A DNA stretch of 64,000 bases, from positions 1-64,000 of the forward strand of contig JAUWZD010000001.1 of assembly GCA_030615505.1 (NCBI GenBank), read 5' to 3'. Position numbers and translations under genes: made by a program. Within the stretch, counting starts at the first letter, position 1. Every line of letters starts with the position of its first letter. The notes beneath the pieces are model-generated. The model ran no database searches and had not been told where the DNA came from. It saw only the letters and a list, made by a program, of their open reading frames with translations. Below are positions 6,390 through 13,537 of this stretch, one piece after another. Source of the DNA: Spirochaetales bacterium (GTDB lineage Bacteria > Spirochaetota > Spirochaetia > SZUA-6 > DRHE01).

Positions 6390-6717
6390 ATAATATTTTC
6401 CCAGTTGAATTTATCTCTCTATAGAATGATGTTCCGAGCTCAGATATTTGCTGAAACTCACCTTTTGTATAGACAATAAGATCTATTGGTATCATTTTTG
6501 AAAATTCATATATGCATCGTCGAACTAGTAGTTTATTACCCATTTTTTCCTGATAATTTTTTGATACGCTTGTCTTATCTAAGATAATAACCAAATCTAA
6601 GTCGCTGTCTTCATCAACAGTGCCATTTGCGTAGGATCCAATTAATATTATTCTTAACGGTTTTATACTTTTTAGAGATTCTATTATTTCTGGAAGATAT
6701 TTATCGTATTCTGCCAT
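6373..6717 (-). CDS. MNT-type nucleotidyltransferase (antitoxin of HEPN)
   Basis: 114 residues of the minimal nucleotidyltransferase family. IILIGSYANGTVDEDSDLDLVIIL carries the GSx10DxD catalytic motif that binds metal and NTP; a third acidic residue follows in IPIDLIVYTKGEF. The gene precedes and overlaps the HEPN gene, the standard order of HEPN/MNT toxin-antitoxin modules, in which the MNT protein neutralises HEPN. ATG 6717 is preceded by a purine-rich AAGAAA. The pair fills one integron cassette between two attC-like sites. Confidence 0.9.
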   Translation of the reverse strand: MAEYDKYLPEIIESLKSIKPLRIILIGSYANGTVDEDSDLDLVIILDKTSVSKNYQEKMGNKLLVRRCIYEFSKMIPIDLIVYTKGEFQQISELGTSFYREINSTGKILYEKAG

Positions 6718-6795
6718 AGTTTCTTTGATTATATATAGGTATCCAGGTTTTGTTAAATGTTTTTTTCAGTATTTTTTTATTTATATTGTGTTTCT

Positions 6796-6869
6796 GCATA
6801 ACGGGCTGCGGATTGCCATCCGCTTTGGAGCGAAGCGAAAAAGCGGTCAGGTGCAGCGCCTTGTTAGGC
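6796..6869 (-). other. attC-like recombination site (integron), DUF2442 cassette
   Basis: On the minus strand it opens GCCTAACAAGGCGCTGCACC and closes CCGCAGCCCGTTATGC. GCCTAAC is a textbook R'' box and GTTATGC an R' box. TAACAAGGCGCTGCACCTGACCG is close to many environmental attC arms I know. The DUF2442 stop (TGA of ACCTGA) lies inside the site. It is 74 bp long, within the normal attC range. Confidence 0.82.
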
Positions 6870-7098
6870 GCTTGCTCTCAATATATAAGGTGTCTGGGCA
6901 GAAATCTTGACCGTTTTTCCATTGAATAGTACCCATAAATGGTTTTACTGAGTTAAAAGAATTCAAATTCTTTAATTCTTTAAACACTCCCTTATCCAAA
7001 TATGGTTTTACATCAAAAACACCTTCTTCTCCATTATCAAATATAAGATGGACTGTATAATTTTGACCTGGAGCTGCTTCTTTGATTCTTGGATTCAT
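6847..7098 (-). CDS. DUF2442-domain protein, second gene of a DUF4160/DUF2442 pair
   Basis: 83 residues from ATG 7098, chosen over the in-frame GTG at 7110 because GTGAGGTG then serves as its ribosome site. The sequence NYTVHLIFDNGEEGVFDVKPYLDKGVFKEL, then IQWKNGQDFCPDTLYIES is the DUF2442 pattern (small beta domain). DUF2442 genes often follow DUF4160 genes and have been proposed as toxin-antitoxin-like modules; no function is proven here. The last residues (SKRLTRRCT) are encoded by the attC-like site itself, a direct mark of a gene cassette. Confidence 0.88.
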   Translation of the reverse strand: MNPRIKEAAPGQNYTVHLIFDNGEEGVFDVKPYLDKGVFKELKNLNSFNSVKPFMGTIQWKNGQDFCPDTLYIESKRLTRRCT

Positions 7099-7106
7099 AA
7101 TACACC

Positions 7107-7376
7107 TCACTTGAGCGGATCAATTTTGAATATTTCTTGGCCGTTCACTGCGAGCTCCCAATCCGCCATTAATTCTTCTTTACGAATTTCGATCCAGGCT
7201 TGAACGAGCTTCAATTTGTTGGGTTTCAATTCCCCGTCAATGAGTTCTCCTTCTGGAAGTGAAAAAACTGCTTCCTGATCTTGATACTTCACATGGATAT
7301 GTGGCAGTTTATGTTGTTTATTATCGATGAAATACATCGATATTATGATGCCATAAAACATTGAAATTACAGGCAT
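7107..7376 (-). CDS. DUF4160-domain protein, first gene of a DUF4160/DUF2442 pair
   Basis: 89 residues, the typical length. The core motif is FYGIIISMYFIDNKQHKLPHIHVKYQDQEAVFSL, in which the H-x-PHIHV segment defines DUF4160; the C-terminal helix is KLVQAWIEIRKEELMADWELAVNGQEI. AAAGGAGAGG precedes the ATG at 7376. It shares a cassette with the DUF2442 gene eight bases downstream. The family is uncharacterised; small paired genes in an integron suggest a toxin-antitoxin or defence role, which is inference. Confidence 0.9.
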   Translation of the reverse strand: MPVISMFYGIIISMYFIDNKQHKLPHIHVKYQDQEAVFSLPEGELIDGELKPNKLKLVQAWIEIRKEELMADWELAVNGQEIFKIDPLK

Positions 7377-7401
7377 TTGTATTCCTCTCCTTTATTTATA
7401 C

Positions 7402-7515
7402 GCCTAACGCGGAGCTGAGTAGCCGCGCCGAATCGCCGTCTACCGACTGTTTTAGTACATGCCCGCATTCGGCGCCAGAATACGTCTCGCGGTCTACTCG
7501 AGCGAGAGGTTATGT
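7402..7515 (-). other. attC-like recombination site (integron), PIN_7 cassette
   Basis: On the minus strand ACATAAC opens and GTTAGGC closes the site. The arms contain GAGTAGACCGCG and CGCGGCTACTC, so the stem GAGTAG/CTACTC and CCGCG/CGCGG is interrupted by a single unpaired A, typical of attC extrahelical bases. An inner stem GCGCCGAAT/ATTCGGCGC forms the variable top. The nuclease gene stop codon TAG lies inside the first arm. Confidence 0.78.
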
Positions 7516-8102
7516 TGCAACAATTCATATATTAATTTGCCATTTTCTTCAGATACTACCCCTTTAATGAAAAGCTGATCTATTATTTCATTACATATTT
7601 CATCTGTTAGAGTCTTTCCTAAAAGCGTTTTGACATGCTGTTTCAGAGTATTCTTCTTCCGAGGCCTCTTAGCCTTTTCTATTTTCTTCAAATTCTCCAG
7701 TACTTTTCTGTATTCTTCATTATGGCTATCACTCTTTCGTGGAGGCGCAATCTCAATAATGCTGTTTATCCGCCTACACTTCACATTTTGTTTAGTTATA
7801 AATCTCACCAACGGATCAAATCCTTTGTCCTTCGACAGTATTACATATTCATTATTACGGTTTTTTTCGATTTGGTTTCCGAGAAAGTATGCAATATGAA
7901 AATCGAGCGCGTTAGCCCCATTACCATCAATTTTAATCCATTCCAGTTTGCCACCAAGTTTCTGTGCCGCCTTAACCAGATCAAACGGTATCTTGTTTTG
8001 TGATTGGCCAATAAATATATATATTCGATAATCAAATTTCTCAATCTGTTCTAAATTGATATTTTGTAAGTTTTCGAAATCGATCAATAACACCTTTTCC
8101 AT
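7494..8102 (-). CDS. PIN_7/NYN-like nuclease-domain protein (cassette gene)
   Basis: 202 residues. The N-terminal 120 residues form a PIN-like fold: VLLIDFENLQNI carries the first acidic residue, GNGANALDFHIAYFLG the second and third, and VILSKDKGFDPLVRFI the last, matching the pattern of NYN/PIN_7 nucleases. A Lys/Arg-rich linker (KKIEKAKRPRKKNTLKQHV) leads to a small helical C-terminal domain of about 50 residues. A GGAG lies six bases before the ATG. The gene ends within an attC-like site and stands alone in its cassette. RNA or DNA cleavage is the family expectation; the target is unknown. Confidence 0.82.
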   Translation of the reverse strand: MEKVLLIDFENLQNINLEQIEKFDYRIYIFIGQSQNKIPFDLVKAAQKLGGKLEWIKIDGNGANALDFHIAYFLGNQIEKNRNNEYVILSKDKGFDPLVRFITKQNVKCRRINSIIEIAPPRKSDSHNEEYRKVLENLKKIEKAKRPRKKNTLKQHVKTLLGKTLTDEICNEIIDQLFIKGVVSEENGKLIYELLQHNLSLE

Positions 8103-8223
8103 TTACGCTCCTTTATCTGCAGCCATCGGCGCATATATTAATTTCTATATTCCGTATCTTGCTGATTTCATGCACAAACAACAATTCGTAAATTGTTGAA
8201 TTCTCATGCCCTATCCTTGTGCA

Positions 8224-8301
8224 ACATAACGACAAGGATGAGTAGCGCCCTCGCAGGAGCTTTAGCTCCGAGAAGGCGTCTACTCCATCCATATGTTGAG
8301 C
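8224..8301 (-). other. attC-like recombination site (integron), RelE/Phd cassette
   Basis: On the minus strand it runs GCTCAAC (8301-8295) to GTTATGT (8230-8224). GGATGGAGTAGACGCC in the first arm pairs with GGCGCTACTCATCC in the second, leaving an extra G and an extra A unpaired, just as in attC sites. The apex is GGAGCTAAAGCTCC. At 78 bp it is compact. It lies 13 bases after the antitoxin stop. Confidence 0.8.
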
Positions 8302-8314
8302 AGCCTGTATTCTT

Positions 8315-8614
8315 TTATTGGTGGCAACCTTCTGCATTGGACGAATCAGTACTTCTCTGTCGCACATTCTTCCAGAACTCTTCGTGAGAAACAGCGCTTC
8401 CAGCTCTGATGCTCTCTCGAGACTTGTTGAGCAAAGCTTGAAAGCGCGGTGACCGCGACAAAAGGAGACGCTCCAGATCGTCGTCGTCAACTGGAGCGAT
8501 TATCACGGCTACAGCTCTTCCGTTGCGAGTGATTACTACAGGGCCGGACTCCTCAGCCTCCTTCAGATACGTGCTGAGTTTGGCTTTCACCTCGGCTAAA
8601 GATGCAACTCTCAT
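8315..8614 (-). CDS. Phd/YefM-type antitoxin
   Basis: 99 residues. MRVASLAEVKAKLSTYLKEAEESGPVVITRNGRAVAVIIAPVDDDDLERLL is the Phd/YefM N-terminal DNA-binding domain; the C-terminal half would neutralise the toxin. It overlaps the upstream RelE-type gene by four bases (ATGA), so here the toxin gene comes first, the less common order. AAVIIAP and the acidic DDDD stretch are usual for the family. Confidence 0.88.
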   Translation of the reverse strand: MRVASLAEVKAKLSTYLKEAEESGPVVITRNGRAVAVIIAPVDDDDLERLLLSRSPRFQALLNKSRESIRAGSAVSHEEFWKNVRQRSTDSSNAEGCHQ

Positions 8615-8937
8615 GGAATAAACTCCTCTCCGGCGATTAACAGGCGGTTCTTGTCCTTGACGCCGATCGCCAGTATCCAGACCGTTTTATTTTCCACAGC
8701 AACATCGTAGAATCCACGGAATCGGTTGTCCGGACCGAAGCGCAATTCCCACGTTGAGCCGAACGGTCCTGGAAGCTCTTCAAGTGGCTTTCTGTTCCGA
8801 GTCTGCCTGTCCGGCGTGATGATCAGCTGCTCCTCGATGGTCTTCTTTATGAGTCGGTGGCATCTACGCTCGATGGTGTCGATGTGTTCGTAAATTTCTC
8901 GGGCATAGACAACGGTGTACCTGACTCGGTGCCTCAT
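8611..8937 (-). CDS. RelE/ParE-superfamily toxin
   Basis: 108 residues. YTVVYAREIYEHIDTIERRCHRLIKKTIEEQL is the leading helical pair, RNRKPLEELPGPFGSTWELRFGPDNRFRGFYDV the central sheet with the conserved Arg, and VWILAIGVKDKNRLLIAGEEF the end strand. This is the RelE-like form usually paired with Phd antitoxins. It is the cassette nearest to the integrase remnant, thus the first of the array, and lies downstream of a strong extended -10 promoter. The cellular target cannot be read from sequence. Confidence 0.82.
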   Translation of the reverse strand: MRHRVRYTVVYAREIYEHIDTIERRCHRLIKKTIEEQLIITPDRQTRNRKPLEELPGPFGSTWELRFGPDNRFRGFYDVAVENKTVWILAIGVKDKNRLLIAGEEFIP

Positions 8938-9053
8938 TGACCATAATTATAGTCATAATTAAGCACTCGTCAAGCCCAGACCTCTCCGCGCCATTTTTTA
9001 CTATCAGGTCGTTTTCTCGGACCGAAAGGATTGGTCGTACTGATGCCCAAAAT

Positions 9054-9083
9054 ATTATATCACGTTTTCCACCAAAACTACAA
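9054..9083 (-). promoter_or_regulatory. Extended -10 promoter reading into the cassette array (Pc-like)
   Basis: On the minus strand TGATATAAT (9062-9054) combines a perfect -10 with the extended TG, and TTGTAG (9083-9078) lies 18 bases upstream as a weak -35. It sits between the integrase remnant and the first cassette and points into the array, the position and direction of an integron Pc promoter. No attI site could be identified in the same 230-bp region. Confidence 0.5.
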
Positions 9084-9168
9084 TCAGCTCGAACGTTGCG
9101 ATAATAAGTTGATATTGAAAATAAAATATACTGTTGAAGCAGTATAACCATTTCAGTAGTTACATATT

Positions 9169-9950
9169 ATGAGACAAGATAAGAAGAGAGGTACAAATAT
9201 GCTGCAGAAAAAATTTTCCCGGAATATGTCCTTCGATATGTTTCTTGGGCATACTGCGAACATTCCGTCCAATCGTATTCCTTACTATATTGGATGGATT
9301 AAACACTTTGAAAAATATTTCAGCAAGCATCGGCTTGAAGAAAAAGAAGCTTTCGATCCTTTTAGTAGATCTGCAGAAGCAGTTTGAGGGCTGGCAGGTA
9401 GCCCAAGCAAAGGAAGCGGTTAAACTCCGTTGGTACTATGCAAGTTTTTCGAAATCACTTTCGGAAACAGAAGATAATCTGACATATCGTATCAGTCAAT
9501 CTTCAGCTTCAAATGCGCAAATACCTCAGACTTCAGCACAAATCCTACCGGACCGAAAAGACCTATCTTGCATGGGTAAGGAGATTTTATTTGTTTTTGA
9601 AGTATAAAGATCCTGCTGGAATAACACAGGAGGATCTTAAACATTATCTATCATACCTTGCTGTTGATCGAAAAGTATCTGCCTCTACGCAGCAACAGGC
9701 TTTTAACGCCCTTCTTTTTCTCTTTAGGTATGTTTTAAACAAACAGATTGAAGGGATCGCAGAAACAATACGTTCCCGTGTCAGTAAACGACTTCCTGTA
9801 ATCCTCGATCAGGATGAAATTGTACAAATATTTCAGAAACTCCTTGGCCATTCCCATGTCCAGACAACGATGATCTATACTCATGTAGCGCGCATTAACA
9901 AACTCGGTATCATCAGTCCCCTGGAGAAGTTATCGACAGAGGAGAGGTAA
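9169..9950 (+). pseudogene. intI: Integron integrase intI, frameshifted and internally deleted
   Basis: Three frames in sequence give one IntI-like protein. Frame 1 (9169-9350) reads NIPSNRIPYYIGWIKHFEKYF. Frame 2 (about 9350-9500) reads LLVDLQKQFEGWQVAQAKEAVKLRWYYASF. Frame 3 (9513-9950) reads LRLQHKSYRTEKTYLAWVRR, then SASTQQQAFNALLFLFRYVL, LPVILDQDEIVQIF, and then jumps directly to LLGHSHVQTTMIYTHVARIN and GIISPLEKL. The jump removes the catalytic centre, including the first Arg and the IntI-specific insertion. The ending THVxRxxxxGxxSPL is typical of IntI and not of XerC/D. It is divergent from the cassettes, the standard integron layout, and must be inactive. Confidence 0.85.
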
Positions 9951-10032
9951 CTTCATATTTAAACTATAATGTCTGATGCTTAGAATATAGGATATCGATT
10001 ATGAAGAGGATAGAAAGAATAGCACCCCATGA

Positions 10033-10196
10033 GTGTGGCTTCCTGATGCTCTGGAAAGAAAATATCCAAAACTATGCGGCATAATCTTGCGACCCATTTA
10101 TTGGAGAATGGATATGATATCAGGACTGTTCAGGAGCTGCTTGGGCATTCTAATGTTCATTCAACTTTGATCTACACTCATGTTGCTCAAGAATAT
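10033..10196 (+). pseudogene. intI: Second integron-integrase fragment with a different deletion
   Basis: The frame reads [14 protein letters not shown], then [20 protein letters not shown], then [27 protein letters not shown] is the sequence just before the IntI-specific domain, while [10 protein letters not shown] and [14 protein letters not shown] contain the catalytic Arg, His and Tyr of the C-terminal part. The 50-60 residues between are missing. It overlaps in content with the C-terminus of the first remnant, so two intI copies once existed or one was duplicated. The frame continues to 10358 without recognisable homology. Confidence 0.8.
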
Positions 10197-10595
10197 ACTT
10201 GGGGCCAGGAGCCGAATGGACATTTACGAAGTAATGATCGAGTTGTATCGTTCAGCTTAGTATCCTACTATAGCCGGTCTATGCCGACGCATTTTCTCCA
10301 TATACAACAGTCATGTCCTTGGCAAAATGCAATGTCTGATTCTAAGCAAGCTTATTGACGCCTTGAATATCAGAAAGGGGTTTGAGTGCTGGGTCAGCAG
10401 GGGAAAAGGACAAATATGGCCTATTGATTGATGGGACTTGTCGCCAGACATTTGAGAGGCCAATTGAAGAAACGATGCAAATAAAAGTTAAATACTTATT
10501 TGGCGGTGATTTAGCTCTATTTTATTTGCAAATGGAGGTAGAATTCAAACATTTGGCTACTGAAAAAGTAGATTTTAATCAGTTCCTGTCGGCAT
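10197..10595. other. Gene-free stretch after the integrase remnants
   Basis: No homology recognised. A frame of 104 codons starting at 10382 runs into the opposite-strand archaemetzincin gene and has no family features. The stretch is probably debris between the integron and the next conserved gene. Confidence 0.4.
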
Positions 10596-11123
10596 CTATT
10601 TTCTGCACGTATTGCAGAAGTTACAGCTTTTTCGATCCGTATCGAGGAGTGAATTCGAAAAATGCATTACACAAAGAGGATCCGGGCAGTGACTGAATCC
10701 ATAGAGGTGACCAATTTCATGAACCGCTTCTTTTAAGCATCGATTCAAGAATAGCTCCGGGTCTTCATTCAGACCATAAAAGGACTGCTTAAGACGTATG
10801 AGAGAAATAATACAGATTCCATTTGCTATATCCGCCTCTCCAAAAACGAAATTCAGACCTGATGCATATAAGTCCCTCTCAGTGATAACTAAAACTTTAC
10901 CTAAGCCTTTTATTCTTCTTTTCAGTTCATTCAATATAATTGTTGAATTATACTGTTTTCTCTGCGGGTTGAAAGCTCTTTCCGGTACGGGCAGGGCTTC
11001 TTTAAGGCTTACGCTTACGGGAAATATCTCCTCAACACGGGATGCTGTTTTTTCAAGCAGATCCTTATTAAAGAACTCCAGGGGGAAGAGCCTTAAAGTA
11101 TCTTTTTTAACTGACGTTGACAT
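10596..11123 (-). CDS. amzA: Archaemetzincin, zinc metalloprotease
   Basis: 175 residues, normal for the prokaryotic family. The extended zinc site is EAVHEIGHLYGFSHCPDPLCVM: HExxHxxGxxH supplies three His ligands and the catalytic Glu, and the following Cys pair with DRKSCNFCNTC builds the second, structural zinc site of archaemetzincins. VLVITERDLYASGLNFVFGEA is the conserved strand-turn region before the site. GAGAGG precedes the ATG. It has no signal peptide, so it is cytoplasmic; the natural substrate of the family is not established. It is divergent from the moxR operon with only 30 bases between starts. Confidence 0.92.
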   Translation of the reverse strand: MSTSVKKDTLRLFPLEFFNKDLLEKTASRVEEIFPVSVSLKEALPVPERAFNPQRKQYNSTIILNELKRRIKGLGKVLVITERDLYASGLNFVFGEADIANGICIISLIRLKQSFYGLNEDPELFLNRCLKEAVHEIGHLYGFSHCPDPLCVMHFSNSLLDTDRKSCNFCNTCRK

Positions 11124-11153
11124 GTCCTCTCTTTTTCTCTATTTTCAATATAA

Positions 11154-12260
11154 ATGGAAGTTGATTTAGCTTCAAATAAGCGATTGGAAGATATTAAATC
11201 CAACAGCAAAACCCCCACAACAGGTCTGACAGACACTGCAGTCCGGGCTGTTATACAAGGCATTTCTAAGCTTATAGCCAATATCAACTCTGTTATTTAT
11301 ATAGATACAAAAAAACTGGAATACATCACAGCTGCAAAAATTGCAGGCGGCCACGTTATGCTGGCAGATACACATGGGGTAGGTAAGACATCTTTAGCCA
11401 GAGCCCTGGCGGGGTCCATTCAATTTCAAGCCCAGGATATATCTAAGGATGGGGTTGAGGTCGAGGAATTCAGCCGTATTCAATGCACTGTGGATCTTCT
11501 GCCACAGGACATACTGGGATTCAACCGCTTTGTAGGATCCTCAAATAAATTGGTTTTTATTAAAGGACCTATCTTTTCGCATTTTATTCTTTGCGATGAA
11601 ATCAATCTGTTAACACCAAAAACCCAGGGCAGCTTTTTTCAGGCCATGGAAGAGCAGACGGTGACCATTGAAGGCAAGACCTCCAGGCTGCCGGATCCCT
11701 TCTTCATTATCGCTACAATGAATCTGAAAGGCGCTCATCTATTTCCTCTTCCCGCTCCCCAGTTGGATCGTTTTATGGTTCAGATATCCTTAGGATATCC
11801 GGACGCCGGGGTTGAGGCGGAAATCATAAAGAAACACGGCAGGGATGATGCCTGGCAGACTTTCAGACCTGTTATTGGCTCCAGGCAGTTAATCGAATGG
11901 CGAAAACTGGTAGACCGGGTGACCATCCACCGGGATATTGTTGATTATATTGTAGCCTGTGTACGCCGGACCCGTCACCACCCCGAGGTTTTAGTGGGAG
12001 CCAGCCCCAGGACAGGAGTGAAGGTGTCCAGGCTGGCCCGGGCTTTGGCTCTCATTCGAGGGGATAACTTTGTGTCCGTGGATCTCATTAAGGAGATTTT
12101 TATACCAGCCGTATCCCACCGCCTGATTATGCAGGATTCTTCAGAGTCTGCAGAGCCTGTTTTAAAGGATATCCTCAAATCGGTCCCTGTAGAAATTTCC
12201 GGAAAAAAGCCGCCGGCGTCTTCGTCATCGATGTCTTCACCGCCGGTGCATTCCCTATGA
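11154..12260 (+). CDS. MoxR-family AAA+ ATPase
   Basis: 368 residues, with about 50 extra residues at each end of the usual AAA+ core. Walker A is LADTHGVGKTSLARALA, an altered form of the family's GVPGVGKT; Walker B is FILCDEINLLTPKTQGSFFQAMEE; sensor 1 is FFIIATMN; the C-terminal lid contains SPRTGVKVSRLARALALI. MoxR ATPases act with DUF58 and VWA proteins as chaperones that mature or insert partner complexes. The stop overlaps the start of the DUF58 gene (ATGA), opening a four-gene operon. The ATG at 11154 has no ribosome site, so a leaderless or later start is possible. Confidence 0.93.
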   Translation: MEVDLASNKRLEDIKSNSKTPTTGLTDTAVRAVIQGISKLIANINSVIYIDTKKLEYITAAKIAGGHVMLADTHGVGKTSLARALAGSIQFQAQDISKDGVEVEEFSRIQCTVDLLPQDILGFNRFVGSSNKLVFIKGPIFSHFILCDEINLLTPKTQGSFFQAMEEQTVTIEGKTSRLPDPFFIIATMNLKGAHLFPLPAPQLDRFMVQISLGYPDAGVEAEIIKKHGRDDAWQTFRPVIGSRQLIEWRKLVDRVTIHRDIVDYIVACVRRTRHHPEVLVGASPRTGVKVSRLARALALIRGDNFVSVDLIKEIFIPAVSHRLIMQDSSESAEPVLKDILKSVPVEISGKKPPASSSSMSSPPVHSL

Positions 12261-13537
12261 AAAACGGTCGTTTTATTAAAAAGATTTATTTTTATTATCC
12301 TTTCACAATATCCGGTACGATTCTCTTTTCTATTTCTATCTTTCTATTGGGAAGGGGATGGGCCTCAGGAAATCCTTATGGATTAATGCTTTCGCTTACT
12401 GCCCTTTTAATATTGGCTGCCATAGTGATCGGCGGCCGGATGCAGGCTGTTAGCTTTGACAGGCTGCAGATCCAATGGGATTCCTCAAGGCCCCTCCAGG
12501 CCAGAAGGCAAGGGTTGGAGCACATAGTGTGGGCAGAGGGGAAGAGGACTTTTTATTTTTATCGCTTACATTTCACCCTGAGGGGCAAAATGACAGTGGG
12601 TCAAAACGCCTCTCTATATGTCTATCAGGAGACATCATTCACAGGGGGAGGAAGCCAGGTGGTCCCCCTCTATTTCCCCCTGTGCGGTATTTTTCATGCT
12701 AAGGGCAGTTTTAAAGTGATGGATATATTCGGACTTACCCGTGCCGTATTCGGCAGCGAGCAGGTTCGAGAGCTTACCGTACAACCTCTATCCCTGTCAG
12801 ACAGTGAATCTCTTCCTGTTGAGGCTATGGCCGGTCTTGAGCAGAAGCAGCGGAGAAAGAGCTCGGATGAAGAAAAATATTATATGCGTGAATACATTCC
12901 GGGGGACCGCTTCAGGGATATAAACTGGAAGGTGTCAAGCAGATTATCCGAGCTGTTTACCAGGATCTCTCCCGTTACCCAGGAAAAAACCAAATCCATT
13001 GCCGTTGAATTCAGGCATTTTCGAAGGCAGATGGGGGAAACAGTCGAGTCCATCGTGCACCTCAACTATATAAAAGGCTGGTTACTCTCATTTTTAAGAA
13101 GCATAAAGAAGGATAACCCGGAATATCATTTCATAATTTTAACGGGCAGCGGAAAAGTACGTTTAGAGACAGAAGAGGATATTACCAGGTTCGCCGGGGA
13201 GCTCGGCAGCATTTTCTTTCAGACCGATCCCTATGAGCCGGACCATGATCCCGGTGTGAGTGAGATTTTCATCTTTACAACTCCCTATGATGATAAACTG
13301 CCCTCAATTCTCCAGGCACATCCGGAGACAAAGCTCCACGTTTTCAGAACTGTCTATGCTGACAGCGATCTTAAAAAAAACAGAACTACTGTTTGTATGT
13401 TCAAGCCTTTCACACTCCATTTTTTGCCCGGCTCATGGATAATTCTTCGAGATAAAGATCTGGCAGGCCCAAAGATCGGGGCGTATAACGTAGGGAGGAT
13501 CAATGAAGAGGCATTGGAGGTAAGAGTCTTTGGGTAA
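12257..13537 (+). CDS. DUF58-domain protein
   Basis: 426 residues. Two membrane segments (about residues 12-35 and 38-58) lead into a beta-rich region of about 150 residues and the DUF58 core EEKYYMREYIPGDRFRDINWKVSSRLSELFTR, the signature of the family. The C-terminal half has the VWA-like fold usually found with DUF58. These proteins sit between a MoxR ATPase and a membrane transglutaminase in many bacteria, and this operon keeps the order. Possible involvement in cell-envelope assembly is known from context rather than biochemistry. Confidence 0.92.
   Translation: MKNGRFIKKIYFYYPFTISGTILFSISIFLLGRGWASGNPYGLMLSLTALLILAAIVIGGRMQAVSFDRLQIQWDSSRPLQARRQGLEHIVWAEGKRTFYFYRLHFTLRGKMTVGQNASLYVYQETSFTGGGSQVVPLYFPLCGIFHAKGSFKVMDIFGLTRAVFGSEQVRELTVQPLSLSDSESLPVEAMAGLEQKQRRKSSDEEKYYMREYIPGDRFRDINWKVSSRLSELFTRISPVTQEKTKSIAVEFRHFRRQMGETVESIVHLNYIKGWLLSFLRSIKKDNPEYHFIILTGSGKVRLETEEDITRFAGELGSIFFQTDPYEPDHDPGVSEIFIFTTPYDDKLPSILQAHPETKLHVFRTVYADSDLKKNRTTVCMFKPFTLHFLPGSWIILRDKDLAGPKIGAYNVGRINEEALEVRVFG

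Noticed and set aside
8938..9168. attI site expected between the integrase remnant and first cassette
   Set aside because: I searched both strands for GTTRRRY-type cores next to IntI binding-like repeats and found no convincing one; only the Pc-like promoter is supported.
10382..10696. 104-codon ORF as a gene
   Set aside because: Its end overlaps the archaemetzincin gene on the other strand; no motif or ribosome site.
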